From the NCBI GenBank assembly GCA_020852965.1, contig JADYZV010000068.1, positions 1 to 64,000 on the forward strand: a stretch of 64,000 nucleotides of DNA, read 5' to 3'. The position numbers and the translations under genes were made by a program. Position 1 is the first letter of the stretch. The number at the start of each line of letters is the position of its first letter. Below are positions 35,738 to 45,259 of this stretch, piece by piece. Source of the stretch: Pirellulaceae bacterium (lineage in GTDB: Bacteria; Planctomycetota; Planctomycetia; Pirellulales; Pirellulaceae). The notes beneath the pieces are model-generated. The model did not search any database. It was not told where the DNA came from and worked only from the letters and a program-made list of their open reading frames with translations.

Positions 35738-38635
35738 ATGCGCTACCCGCTGAAATCATTCCATTCATTTGTTTTAGGCGCATTGTTCGCGCTGGGCTTA
35801 GCGCCCGTAGCGTCGCTGCGCGCGGAGCGACCGCAGGGCGAAGCGACCGTAGACACTCCCGACACGGTGGAGGCAGCCGCGCCTGCAACGGATGTCAGCG
35901 GGCTGCTTAAACAACTGGGAGATGCGCAGTACAGTCAGCGTCGCCAAGCTTTCTTGCAATTGTGGCGCGTGGGGCAGCCCGCGCTGCCAGCCATCGCTTC
36001 CGCCAGGAACTCACCCGACCGAAGCGTGGCCGCAGCGGCCGCTGTCTTACATATGTTGGTGGACCTGCGAATAGCTCCGCAACACTTAGAAGAATCGTCT
36101 CGACTGTTCGACATGATGAGCCGACCTACCCCAGCGGCGATTGTCGAACTGTGTGGTATGGGCTATTGGTCCGTCGCCGAGCGGATGTTGCTCGACAACA
36201 CGGAGCTTAGTCAAAAATTCCACGATCCTTACGGTCGTTTTCAACTCAGCCGCTTGGTGGATAAAGCATTGGAGCAAAACGATGCGACGCTGGCATGGCC
36301 GATCGTTCGTCAGCTAACCTCGCCGCCACAGGCCGCTTGGATCGCACACAAGACCGGTTTGGAGTTGGGGCGCGACGACCCCTACTCGCGAGCCCAGCAG
36401 CTATTCTTCGCCGGTGAAGTCGACGCCGCTTTGGAGATCGATCTGCCCACCGTGGTACATGTCCCCATGTTGACTCGCACTGGGCGTTGGCAACAGCTAT
36501 TGGATGAGCAAGTTGTCACCCTGTTGGCCGGTCGAGGTGCCTCGCCTTCGCAGCAGGCGGCCACTGCGGTGCTGCACGAAGCGGCTGGCGACTACGATAC
36601 GGCTTCTGAAATCTGGATCCAGTTGCTGCAAGCAGAACCGACCAGTGCCTCGCACGAATCGCCCCCTTCCGAGTCCTCCGATGCGAACGATGCAAGCGGC
36701 GACCAGGAGCTCGACAGAACTGCCGACTCACCAGCCGATGAAACGGATTCAAACGATACGGCCCACAATGTAGCGCCAGAGCATAACCAGGAAGAGAAAG
36801 AGGCAGCCCAAGTGCGCCGCGCGGTCGAACTCCTGGGCGAAGCGGACCGAGATGGACAATTGGGCCAAACGAACAAGTACCAATTGATGGCTGCCTTGCT
36901 GTTCAGTGGCCGAGTCGAAGCCATCGAACAGATGTTGTTAGAGCAAGATAGCACCGAAGCCTTCAACTTTTTCCTGGCTGGCAATCAACATGCACGTGCC
37001 TTCGAGGCATTGGGGCTAGCGGCCGATCTGTCGAACTTTGACGCCTGGCTACTGAAGCTTCGAGATCAGATCGGCCAAGAGCTCAGCCAGCGCAATCCAG
37101 ACAATCGCAATTTCGACCAGTGTACGCGACTGTGCAGCATTCTCTCGGGCCTGGGCTATCGCCAGCAGGCTCAGCAGTTGCTCGATGAGCTGGTGGTGCG
37201 AGCTCGGTTGGAACCACGCAGGCAAGCCGATCTGTGGAGTCGCTCCTTGCTGCTGTGGCTCGGTCGCTCCGAAGCGCGGCAATTGGCGTTGGTAGCGGCC
37301 AAAGCTCAATTCCCACAGATGTCAGGCGAGTGTCAGTCGGTCGTGCTCAAGGGACTGTTTCCCGAATTCGGTGAAACGGCTTATGCATTGTGGAGCACAG
37401 CCCCAGGTGAAACCGATGAACGGAAATGGCAAGACCTGGAAAACCTGTATGTCTTCGATCGCGCCTGGTTCGGCAGCGACTATCGCACCCAACTGTCTGG
37501 TTGGCTACAACGCGCTATGGATGCACTGGCCAAGGGAGGCCTGACTCCCGAGCACCTGAACGCATTGGCAGAGATTGCGCTCGGTTTCGGCGAGAGCGAT
37601 ATGGCGGTCGAAATGCTGCAGAACGATCTATCGCCTGGTTTGGGGCAATCGACCTCTCCCAATTTACAATGGGCCACAGCCGCTCGGATTATGTCGCAAC
37701 GTGGCAAATCGGAAGCCTCTCTCTCCTTGTTTCGCGACGTCAGGCAGTCGGGAAGCAATCCGCAGCAGACATACGTTGACGAGGTCCAAGCGCTGTTGCT
37801 TAGCGGGCATTTCGCGCTCGCTCGAGAGTTAGAGCAATCGCGTTGGCTTCGCCCTTTGGCGACAACGCGTTTCTATCAAGGCTACAACTACCTACAAGCA
37901 GCTCAAGAGCTCTCAGAGAGTCATCAATGGGAGCGGGCGGCCGAATATGCGGAAGCGGCTTTTCTGCTGGCCGACCTGGGGAGCATGGACGTCTATTGGG
38001 GTGCCAGCGAATATGCTGAAATTCTGGAGAAACTGAAAGATCCAGTCCGTCGCGCAGATGTGCTTCGAGCCGCCTGGATCGAGTCGCTACAGCCTTTTGC
38101 CAGCTCCATGCAATACATGTTTAGCAATGGCTATTCCAGTTCATTGCGATTCTCGGCGCAGAAAGAAAAACTGGCTCGAGCTATCGTGTGCATTGTACAA
38201 GATGACATGCCAGGCTTTCAGCATCAGGTGGCGGTCGCAAGAAAGCTGCAGTCGCAAGATATCGAAGTCGTTTGTCAATGCTATCCGCTGTTGCAAAAGG
38301 CTGGCAAAACCGCTATTGCCGAGGAACTCTTCGCCTCCTACGAAGCCGACATGCAGCAGCAATTGGCGCAATGGCCAAACGACGCCACTGCCCTGAACAA
38401 TTTGGCTTGGATGTATTCTCAGTGCGATGTCAAGCTCGATGAAGCGCTGGAGCTATCGCACCGCGCTATCAAGTTAGCTCCCAACTCGGCGGTGTTCCTG
38501 GACACCTTGGCCGAAGTTCAATTCCGCAGCGGCGCAATCGAAGAAGCGTTAGACACCATGCGTCAATGCGTGCGACTCGATCCTCGCGAGTTGCACTATC
38601 GCGAAAACCTCGTCCGCTTCCACGCGGCAAAGTAG
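35738..38635 (+). CDS. Secreted HEAT/TPR solenoid protein, function unknown
   Basis: 965 residues from ATG 35738; a GTG nine codons earlier is less likely because the signal peptide starts at the ATG (YPLKSFHSFVLGALFALGLA). After cleavage near ASLRAE come a HEAT-like N-terminal segment (LLKQLGDAQYSQRRQAFLQL), a Ser/Asp/Glu-rich linker at about 305-355, and TPR units to the end, the last being clear (ATALNNLAWMYSQCDVKLDE and LDTLAEVQFRSGAIEEALDT). No enzymatic motif. Stop is seven bases before the convergent zinc-ribbon protein stop. Confidence 0.75.
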   Translation: MRYPLKSFHSFVLGALFALGLAPVASLRAERPQGEATVDTPDTVEAAAPATDVSGLLKQLGDAQYSQRRQAFLQLWRVGQPALPAIASARNSPDRSVAAAAAVLHMLVDLRIAPQHLEESSRLFDMMSRPTPAAIVELCGMGYWSVAERMLLDNTELSQKFHDPYGRFQLSRLVDKALEQNDATLAWPIVRQLTSPPQAAWIAHKTGLELGRDDPYSRAQQLFFAGEVDAALEIDLPTVVHVPMLTRTGRWQQLLDEQVVTLLAGRGASPSQQAATAVLHEAAGDYDTASEIWIQLLQAEPTSASHESPPSESSDANDASGDQELDRTADSPADETDSNDTAHNVAPEHNQEEKEAAQVRRAVELLGEADRDGQLGQTNKYQLMAALLFSGRVEAIEQMLLEQDSTEAFNFFLAGNQHARAFEALGLAADLSNFDAWLLKLRDQIGQELSQRNPDNRNFDQCTRLCSILSGLGYRQQAQQLLDELVVRARLEPRRQADLWSRSLLLWLGRSEARQLALVAAKAQFPQMSGECQSVVLKGLFPEFGETAYALWSTAPGETDERKWQDLENLYVFDRAWFGSDYRTQLSGWLQRAMDALAKGGLTPEHLNALAEIALGFGESDMAVEMLQNDLSPGLGQSTSPNLQWATAARIMSQRGKSEASLSLFRDVRQSGSNPQQTYVDEVQALLLSGHFALARELEQSRWLRPLATTRFYQGYNYLQAAQELSESHQWERAAEYAEAAFLLADLGSMDVYWGASEYAEILEKLKDPVRRADVLRAAWIESLQPFASSMQYMFSNGYSSSLRFSAQKEKLARAIVCIVQDDMPGFQHQVAVARKLQSQDIEVVCQCYPLLQKAGKTAIAEELFASYEADMQQQLAQWPNDATALNNLAWMYSQCDVKLDEALELSHRAIKLAPNSAVFLDTLAEVQFRSGAIEEALDTMRQCVRLDPRELHYRENLVRFHAAK

Positions 38636-38641
38636 TAGGCA

Positions 38642-40369
38642 CTATGCATCTGCCAAATGATAGATAGCCGCGTTCAGATAAAATTGTGCACCGACCATGA
38701 GCACCAGTCCCAAACCGATCGAGGCGATGCCAACCAGAATGTACAGCAGCCAACCGCAGACCAACACCGGTAGCACGATCAACCAATGATTGAGGCAGAT
38801 TGAGGTCGACCTCCCCATAGCGCTGGGTAAACTGTGGCCATCGAGCAGTGCATAGGGCACGAAGCTCCACAGGTAAGTAAAGACGATCTGCACTAGGAAA
38901 AAGACACCAACGATCGATATGCCAATCAGCTTGGCTGTTTGCGGACTGCCCGCTTCCGCGAGCTCCTGCATGACCAATGGAACTCCAGTAGATCGCAGTA
39001 AATTGAGAATTGTCCAGCCGAACAGGATGGCGAACATGCCACCGTATGCGCCTCCGGTACTGAAGACGACGCGGGATGTTATGGGCTTGCTTCGAACCGC
39101 GTGAAGAGCCGTGTTGCAGGTCATGCAATAGGCCGCTGTAGCTGCAAATACCCCGACCAGAACCGCGACCGAAAGCAGACCGAAAACCGTGAGTTGAATT
39201 GAGGTCGCGTCCGTCATGTCAAGCATTCGGACAGTTTGCTCGGCGAAGGAAAAGAGCAACGGGACGGTGATTAGCGTGACTACCGTTGCCATTCCAAACA
39301 ACACGGGTGCGATCAAGCAGAACGGTAAGATCGAATTGAAGGCCAATTGAAAAGCGTTGGAAAACGTCAGGTCGCGAGGCTGCGTGCGGTGCGGCGGTGC
39401 GTCCCACCCCTCCGAGGAAGCCGCCTTGGTCTGCGACAGTACCAGGGCCACGGAGGGAGTTCCGAGCGCTACACTCTTTTTGTCGCTCAACTCGGTCCAT
39501 ACGTTCTGCTCGCTTTGTATACCTAGAGCAGCAGTTGTTGCGGTATACGAACTCGTCGAGTCAACTGGCAGCGAAGCTGTTGGCGATTGTGGCGAGTCAG
39601 ACGTTTCGGGAATCGTTAAGGGTTCATCGCAGTACGGACATAGCGTCTGCCGGCCGCTGGTCGCTGCGGGCACTTCCATCACTCCTGCGCAGTACGGACA
39701 ATTGAACCGAATGGGAGCTTGTCGCTGCGCACTGGAGATCACCACCAACGTTGAGGATGGCTTGGCCGTTGAGATTGGAGCAGTCACAGGGCCTAGCTCA
39801 GCAGGCTTCGGCGCATTTGGCTTCGTCGCAACAGGTTTCCGCTCGGTTGCAATCCCAGGCACCTCTGGGGCAGGTTCCAGCGCAATGGCAAAGACTTCGC
39901 CGCAGGCGTGGCACTTCCCCTTCTTGCCTTCCATCTCCGCTTGGCCTGCGAATAACTGTGCGCAGGAAGGACAATGGAAGACCAATTCGGGCGAATCGGG
40001 TTCGCTGGCTGCTGGTCGTGCCCGGTCACTGCTGGCGATTGTAAAAATATGTTGGCAATTGCGGCATTGCCCCTTAGTCCCCAACAGCGAGGGGGAGCAG
40101 AGCAGTTCGAAACGGCAGCGTGGACAGGGGATCTTGAGCGAGTCTGACAAGGGCTCAGTGACAGGTTGTTGAACTCTTGATTTGGAAGCCGGATGCTGAG
40201 TGCTGGCAGCAGGGTTACGGAGGCTCCCCACGTGGCCGAGGGTAACCGGCGAGCGGGCTGGAATGGTGAGCAGCGTACCGCAATCCGGACACTGGCACCG
40301 CTGACCGGCACTACCATCGGGAGTGCTTAGCCACTGGTGGCAGGCTTGGCAGTTGAACTCGATCGGCAT
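38642..40369 (-). CDS. Four-zinc-ribbon membrane protein
   Basis: 575 residues from ATG 40369 (MPIEFNCQACHQ). The N-terminal half has four CxxC...CxxC ribbons: CQACHQ...CQCPDC, CPRCRF...CRNC, CPSCAQ...CHAC and CPYCAG...CPYC, joined by Pro/Ser/Ala-rich linkers. The C-terminal half (about 365-575) has five or six membrane helices (ILPFCLIAPVLFGMATVVTL, FGLLSVAVLVGVFAATAAYC, FAILFGWTILNLLRSTGVPL, IGISIVGVFFLVQIVFTYLW, WLIVLPVLVCGWLLYILVGI) with a SPTMGRSTSICLNHW-like loop before the last. Proteins with this layout are widespread in planctomycetes; no function is known to me. The ribbons are probably cytoplasmic. Confidence 0.78.
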   Translation of the reverse strand: MPIEFNCQACHQWLSTPDGSAGQRCQCPDCGTLLTIPARSPVTLGHVGSLRNPAASTQHPASKSRVQQPVTEPLSDSLKIPCPRCRFELLCSPSLLGTKGQCRNCQHIFTIASSDRARPAASEPDSPELVFHCPSCAQLFAGQAEMEGKKGKCHACGEVFAIALEPAPEVPGIATERKPVATKPNAPKPAELGPVTAPISTAKPSSTLVVISSAQRQAPIRFNCPYCAGVMEVPAATSGRQTLCPYCDEPLTIPETSDSPQSPTASLPVDSTSSYTATTAALGIQSEQNVWTELSDKKSVALGTPSVALVLSQTKAASSEGWDAPPHRTQPRDLTFSNAFQLAFNSILPFCLIAPVLFGMATVVTLITVPLLFSFAEQTVRMLDMTDATSIQLTVFGLLSVAVLVGVFAATAAYCMTCNTALHAVRSKPITSRVVFSTGGAYGGMFAILFGWTILNLLRSTGVPLVMQELAEAGSPQTAKLIGISIVGVFFLVQIVFTYLWSFVPYALLDGHSLPSAMGRSTSICLNHWLIVLPVLVCGWLLYILVGIASIGLGLVLMVGAQFYLNAAIYHLADA

Positions 40370-40556
40370 GGTCGTGGCAACCTGTGACGTGTTGGAGAAG
40401 TTGAAGAGCATCGGCTGAGAATTCGCGGCCAGCCCTTTCCTTGCTAACACTGCGGGTTACCATGGGGCGGCACCTGGCGCTCGTCAGCACTCGCCAGTTT
40501 AACTCTTCGCCGCCTGCTCAACTGCCGGTTACTTCAAAAAACAGAGACTTCGTATC

Positions 40557-41930
40557 GTGACGCCCCAAGACACCTCGCCCGACCAACGCTTGGAAGATCT
40601 GCTCCCCAGGTTGGTTTCAGAAAATGATGCGGCAGGCATCGAGCAACTCATTGAAAAGCACTCGACGGGCGAACTTGCGCGGGCCGTGGGCCGTTTGGAC
40701 GATGAAGAGCGTGGCAAGTTGATCGACCTGATTGACGCAGAGGTCGCGGCTGATTTGCTGGAACAACTGCCAGTTGTGCAGGCGGTGCAGTTGCTAGAAG
40801 AGGCGGAGCCCGATCAAGCGGCGGCCGTGGTCGACGAGCTTCCCAGCGACCTCCAAGCCGATTTGCTGGCCGACTTGGATGATGAAGACGCTGAAGCCAT
40901 CCTCAGCCACATGCTCCCCGCCGAAGCGTTGGCCGCGCGGCAATTGAAAGCATACGCCGACGACGAGGCGGGTGGCCTGATGGTGACCGAGCTACTGCGT
41001 TACCCCGAGCAGTGGACGGTCCACGAAGTGGTGGCCGATCTGCAGGCGGGGGCCGATGAGTACCGTGACTACCAGATTCAATACGCGTACGTTTGCACGC
41101 AGCAAGGGCAATTATTGGGGGTCCTACGGCTCCGCGATCTGTTGCTCGGAGACCGCTCACGGGTCATTCGGGATATCATGATCCCCAATCCACTGTCCGT
41201 TTCGGATCACTTGCGGCTCGATGAACTGCACGGATTCTTCCAACAACATCATTTTCTAGGCGTACCGGTTATCAGCGACGATGGCCTGTTGGTCGGCGTG
41301 GTGCAACGCGCCGACGTCGATCAGGCTTGGATCGAACGGCAGGATCGCTCGATGTTGCGTAGGCAAGGGATCGTCAGCGGTGAAGAAATACGCAGTATGC
41401 CGTTGTGGGAACGCGCCAGCGGACGATTGAGTTGGCTGTCGCTCAATATCGTGCTCAATTTAATGGCCGCCTCGATCATTAGCCATTTCGAAGCCACCTT
41501 GGCTGCCGCCATCGCCTTAACCGCTTTTCTGCCTATTATTTCCGACATGAGCGGTTGCTCAGGGAATCAGTCGGTCGCCGTCTCGATTCGCGAATTGATG
41601 CTGGGTATCGTCAACACGAAGGACGTCTTCCAAGTTTGGCTCAAGGAGATTTCGATCGGATTGATCAATGGATTGGCCGTAGGTGCCCTGCTAGGTGCGA
41701 TCGCTTGGTTCTGGAAGGGCAATATGGTGTTGGGGATGGTGGTCGGTGGGGCGCTATTCCTCAATACACTGGTGGCTGTCTCGATTGGCGGAATAGTCCC
41801 TTTGATACTGCGACGTTTGGGACGCGATCCGGCGGTGGCCTCGGGGCCGCTACTGACCACGGTCACGGATATGTGCGGGTTTTTCTTGGTGTTAAGTTTG
41901 GCCAGTCAGTTTATTGATTACTTGAAATAA
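40557..41930 (+). CDS. mgtE: Magnesium transporter MgtE
   Basis: 457 residues, starting with GTG 40557. Cytoplasmic N domain of about 20-125 (MgtE_N: ELARAVGRLDDEERGKLIDL, EEAEPDQAAAVVDELPSDLQ, ILSHMLPAEALAAR), a CBS pair of about 135-255 (DIMIPNPLSVSDHLRLDEL), then five membrane helices from about 285 to 455 with the pore motif P-x-x-x-D-M-x-G-C-x-G-N-Q (LPIISDMSGCSGNQSVAVSI) and the TDM(C)GF end. It is a gated Mg channel, closed when the N and CBS domains bind magnesium. Complete and single-gene. Confidence 0.94.
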   Translation: MTPQDTSPDQRLEDLLPRLVSENDAAGIEQLIEKHSTGELARAVGRLDDEERGKLIDLIDAEVAADLLEQLPVVQAVQLLEEAEPDQAAAVVDELPSDLQADLLADLDDEDAEAILSHMLPAEALAARQLKAYADDEAGGLMVTELLRYPEQWTVHEVVADLQAGADEYRDYQIQYAYVCTQQGQLLGVLRLRDLLLGDRSRVIRDIMIPNPLSVSDHLRLDELHGFFQQHHFLGVPVISDDGLLVGVVQRADVDQAWIERQDRSMLRRQGIVSGEEIRSMPLWERASGRLSWLSLNIVLNLMAASIISHFEATLAAAIALTAFLPIISDMSGCSGNQSVAVSIRELMLGIVNTKDVFQVWLKEISIGLINGLAVGALLGAIAWFWKGNMVLGMVVGGALFLNTLVAVSIGGIVPLILRRLGRDPAVASGPLLTTVTDMCGFFLVLSLASQFIDYLK

Positions 41931-42103
41931 GCCCGCTAAAGCGATATTCTAGTGCCTTGCCAAGAATCTTTAACGGGGATTAGCCATTTGGGCTCTCGCC
42001 ACGGATTCCATGCGATCAACTCCCACGCGATCACCCGGAGCGGGGGCCAAACGGCAAAGCAGCATCTCTCGTCCGATAGTCCTATTTCGCAAAGGTATTT
42101 GCC

Positions 42104-42334
42104 ATGAAGTACATTCCATTGATCGGACGTGGCCGCGGCGGCGGCTTCCTGGGCGGGATGGTGAGATGGTTTATCCAAATTGTAATCTACCAAATCTGCA
42201 TTGGCTTCATCGCCGAAATCTTCGGCGTCTCACATATGGTGGCCCTATTTATCTTCTTAGGTATCCTGGCCGTGATCTCCTTTGCAGGCTATATGTTCAA
42301 ACAACGCATGGCACCCGGTGTTGATGATTTCTGA
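42104..42334 (+). CDS. Small membrane protein, unknown
   Basis: 76 residues, ATG 42104. Glycine/Arg-rich start (MKYIPLIGRGRGGGFLGGMV) and two membrane helices (FIQIVIYQICIGFIAEIF and MVALFIFLGILAVISFAGYM). A downstream repeat element begins within 25 bases of the stop. I do not recognise the family; the clean hydrophobic pattern makes it likely real. Confidence 0.6.
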   Translation: MKYIPLIGRGRGGGFLGGMVRWFIQIVIYQICIGFIAEIFGVSHMVALFIFLGILAVISFAGYMFKQRMAPGVDDF

Positions 42335-42357
42335 AGCGCAGTCCCTGGTGCCGTTCG

Positions 42358-42458
42358 CAAAGTAGCAGGCATAGTCCCTTGTGCCGTTCGCACTGCCGGA
42401 GGATAAAGTAACTTTTGCTTCCATGGGCTACGGCACACGGAGTGCGCCTGCTACTTTG
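42358..42458. repeat. MITE-like element with inverted ends (family A, copy 2)
   Basis: The left end 42358-42387 (CAAAGTAGCAGGCATAGTCC) and right end 42430-42458 (GAGTGCGCCTGCTACTTTG) are inverted repeats matching those at 31699-31911. A half-copy (GCAGTCCCTGGTGCCGTTCG) directly precedes it at about 42339. The 101-base element lies 16 bases before the AIM24-like start and may carry its promoter. Confidence 0.6.
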
Positions 42459-42474
42459 AATCGTCGAACGGACA

Positions 42475-43170
42475 ATGGAATTCTCAATCAAACATCGCCC
42501 TGTCTTTTCCGTTTTAGAGTTGCAGCTTCTCGCAGATGAAGTCGTTGTCGCGCAGCCCAACAGCATGCTCTCGATGACTTCGGGCATTAAGCTCCGAGCG
42601 CGCGCAGGACGCGGTGGCACACGCGGTGGCGGCGGTCTGCTCGGTGGTATGAAGAGTATGCTCGGAGGTGAGAATTTCTTCACCGCCGAATTCTATGCTC
42701 GACGCGATGACCAAATTCTGACGCTAGCTCCAGATTCCTACGGCGACATACTCACCATCCCCTTAGCCGGTGCAGGCGGTTTTTTTCTTACACGCGGTTC
42801 GTATTTGGCCAACGTTGGCGAGTGTGAACTGCGCGTCAAGTATGGTGGGGTCAAAGGATTCATGGCCAAGACGGGTCTGTTTTTACTGCACGCATCTGGC
42901 CAGGGAACCGTTTTCTGCCAAACCTACGGGGCGATTGTCGAACATGAACTGGGCGAACAAGAGAATTTTTTTGTCGACAATAAGTTTGTGGTCGCCTTCT
43001 CCGACTCGGTGCAGTACCAATTGGTGAAAGCCACCGAGAGTCTGAAGGATTCTGTGTTCTCTGGCGAGGGGCTGATCAACAAATTTACGGGACCTGGCAA
43101 GCTGTACTATCAAAGTCGCGCTAAGCCTAGCGAGTCCTGGTTGGCACGGATCATCGGTGCTTCGGTGTAA
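42475..43170 (+). CDS. AIM24/TIGR00266-family protein
   Basis: 231 residues, complete. Characteristic pieces: LEVELQ-like VLELQLLADEVVVAQPNSML, a Gly-rich loop (RGGTRGGGGLLGGMKSML), FFTAEFYA, FFLTRGSYLA, FLLHASGQGTVF and HELGEQENFFVDNKFVVAFS. The family forms a beta-sandwich trimer; bacterial members have no proven biochemical role, while the yeast relative acts in mitochondrial membrane organisation. No signal peptide, so cytoplasmic or peripheral. It is followed 88 bases on by the M48 protease on the same strand. Confidence 0.85.
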   Translation: MEFSIKHRPVFSVLELQLLADEVVVAQPNSMLSMTSGIKLRARAGRGGTRGGGGLLGGMKSMLGGENFFTAEFYARRDDQILTLAPDSYGDILTIPLAGAGGFFLTRGSYLANVGECELRVKYGGVKGFMAKTGLFLLHASGQGTVFCQTYGAIVEHELGEQENFFVDNKFVVAFSDSVQYQLVKATESLKDSVFSGEGLINKFTGPGKLYYQSRAKPSESWLARIIGASV

Positions 43171-43257
43171 TCCATGTTGTTCATAACCCGCAGCGTCAGC
43201 AACGACTAGCGTTTACTTCGTTTTCTCTCAAAACTTCTGAGTCCAATTGGCCGAAAC

Positions 43258-44580
43258 ATGTCCCAAAGTTTCTCGGCAACGAGCATGGGCCCAACTGCCG
43301 CAGCAAACAGCCCACTGAAGACCCCCACACGCGAAGAGCTGCTGGCACAACTCGACGGTGCCAATCGCTGGGGAGCCGTGTTGGTGCTGGCGCAGTCGGT
43401 CGCTGTGTTGATACTCGCCTTGTTGGTCGATTGGAACGACGTACTACAGCAGCCGCTGACGAGCACAATAGCCATCGCGACTATCGTTGGACCGTTCGTC
43501 ATGTCCATCCTGACCTTCTGGGCTCAGAACAAAAAAGAGATTGGCGATATCAAAGAGCAGACGCGTTTCGGCCAGTTCGACAAACATCAACTGCGGAATT
43601 TGTTTCAGGATACGCTCCGCCGACTGCAGCTTCCCGACAAACGCTTGCCAGTCTACGTCGTAGCGGACAAGTTCACCAACGCAGCCATGCTGCACGTGGG
43701 GCTCGGCGGCTTTTTCAAATCGCTCAATGGAGTCTACCTGCATCGACAGGCCCTGCACAAATTCACTCCAGCCGAAGTTCAGGATGTCATGGGGCACGAA
43801 CTGGGGCATTTTTACCGCTACTACTTGATCACCGATCGCTTCCGAATCGTAACGCTCGCTCTCGGCGTCTGTGCGGGTCTCTATGCCGTACAGCTCATTG
43901 GGCTCAATACCTATGTCAGCTACATCGTGCTGGTGGCCATCGCGGGTGCCTTGTGGACGCTCAACTCCATGCTGACAGCAAGGCACATTTGGGCCATCGA
44001 GTACCTGTGCGACGATCTTGGGGCGCACGTCCACGGCGTGACAGTATCGATTGCCGGATTGATGAAGCTGGGTGCCGAATGGGAGGTGCTGACTGCCGTG
44101 CAACAACAGGCCGCCTTCTCTGCGCATCGCGGACAGCTTAGCGCGGTGGAAGTGGCCGAGGCCATCGCCGCCGCTATCCCCTACGGCCACGCGACGCGAG
44201 CAGAGTTGGAAGCAGCTGTCGAAAAATCATTGAAACAAAAGGCGAATCAAGGTCCAAGCATCGGCGGATTTCTTCACTATATGTGGCACGGCGACGATGA
44301 TGCCGACGTCGACGAAGAATTCGAGCAGCAGATGAAGAAGTTGAAAGCGTTGCAGAATATTCCACGGATTCCCTGGGAGACGCTATTGGCACAACCGGGT
44401 GTGATCGAGTTCGACCAAGCTCGCTTGGCGGCACTGATCGAACTGATCGAACAATTCCCGCAAGCCGCTTTGTTTCACACTCCCGAAGCACTGGGCGCCA
44501 ATGACCCCATGCATCCTCCGCTCAAACTGCGGATACTCTACCTCTGGCGAAATCGCTCCGCGATCGATCCCACACCGTAG
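43258..44580 (+). CDS. M48-family zinc metalloprotease, membrane-anchored
   Basis: 440 residues from ATG 43258. One or two N-terminal helices (about 45-90: ALLVDWNDV region and LTSTIAIATIVGPFVMSILT), then a protease domain with the zinc motif HELGH (about residues 180-184; MGHELGHFYRYYL) and the downstream third-ligand Glu in AIEYLCDDLGAHVHG. Additional helices at about 205-245. These enzymes (Ste24/HtpX-like) cleave membrane or misfolded proteins on the cytoplasmic face. Its TAG stop lies inside a copy of the family B repeat (44577-44599). Function beyond proteolysis is not determined. Confidence 0.83.
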   Translation: MSQSFSATSMGPTAAANSPLKTPTREELLAQLDGANRWGAVLVLAQSVAVLILALLVDWNDVLQQPLTSTIAIATIVGPFVMSILTFWAQNKKEIGDIKEQTRFGQFDKHQLRNLFQDTLRRLQLPDKRLPVYVVADKFTNAAMLHVGLGGFFKSLNGVYLHRQALHKFTPAEVQDVMGHELGHFYRYYLITDRFRIVTLALGVCAGLYAVQLIGLNTYVSYIVLVAIAGALWTLNSMLTARHIWAIEYLCDDLGAHVHGVTVSIAGLMKLGAEWEVLTAVQQQAAFSAHRGQLSAVEVAEAIAAAIPYGHATRAELEAAVEKSLKQKANQGPSIGGFLHYMWHGDDDADVDEEFEQQMKKLKALQNIPRIPWETLLAQPGVIEFDQARLAALIELIEQFPQAALFHTPEALGANDPMHPPLKLRILYLWRNRSAIDPTP

Positions 44581-44599
44581 TGGACGAGGTTACGAGTCC
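44577..44599. repeat. Family B repeat, single arm
   Basis: Identical to one arm of the inverted-repeat elements at 51850 and 56046 (TAGTGGACGAGGTTACGAGT). The M48 gene's stop codon (44578-44580) is part of it. The matching opposite arm is not found here. Confidence 0.7.
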
Positions 44600-44604
44600 C
44601 GCGA

Positions 44605-45258
44605 TCAGCGACTATCACATGGACTTCTACGATATTCGTCATACAGACAGCGAAATACTTCGCGGATCGAGCGCCGACAAACAGTGCTCCACAGTTGTCG
44701 GGCTCGCTGGTGCCAATGACATTCGCTGACTCCCAATTCGTGGAGCAACGCTTCGAGCAGTTCTGTGGTAGGTTGCGTACGTATCCACAAGGGCAAACGC
44801 AGTAGAGGGTGATGACGGTGCACTGTGACGACCAGTCCCGCGCAATTCGTTGGACCGGCCCAGCGCCGAACCAAACACCGGGCATCACGCCACAACAAAC
44901 GCTCCAGCCCGTCGACCAAAACCCACGTCTGCGAGTCGGCTTGGGACAATTGCGACTGCAGGATTGCGAGTTGTTCTTTACGCGACCAGCCACACCGATC
45001 AGCAATCGAGCTTCGATGTACGATGTCGATGAGTAGCGATGCGGGGCGCGAGCGAGCTGCGTCGGAGTTCAGGCGATTGTGCAGTTCGCGTAGCAATGTC
45101 GACTTGCCCGTGCCGCGCACACCGACGACACATGCCCTTTGGTTCAATAATCGCAGGCGGGACAAGTTGCTTTGCCAGTCAAGTCCGTCCGGAAAGCGAT
45201 AGGCCAATTGCTCGAGCCGCTGTTGTGCGAAAGGATTATTAGCTGCCGTTATGTGCAT
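44605..45258 (-). CDS. P-loop ATPase, AAA/STAND-like
   Basis: 217 residues from ATG 45258. A Walker A motif (VVGVRGTGKSTLLRELHNRL) stands near 49-60; a hydrophobic strand ending in Asp (TWVLVDGLERLLW) near 125 fits Walker B. The overall pattern is of a small nucleotide-binding module rather than a full AAA+ protein. It follows the arrestin-like gene with the ATG touching that gene's stop (45258/45260), so the two are coupled. Start at 45306 is possible but would run into the upstream gene. Substrate unknown. Confidence 0.65.
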   Translation of the reverse strand: MHITAANNPFAQQRLEQLAYRFPDGLDWQSNLSRLRLLNQRACVVGVRGTGKSTLLRELHNRLNSDAARSRPASLLIDIVHRSSIADRCGWSRKEQLAILQSQLSQADSQTWVLVDGLERLLWRDARCLVRRWAGPTNCAGLVVTVHRHHPLLRLPLWIRTQPTTELLEALLHELGVSECHWHQRARQLWSTVCRRSIREVFRCLYDEYRRSPCDSR

Positions 45259-45259
45259 G

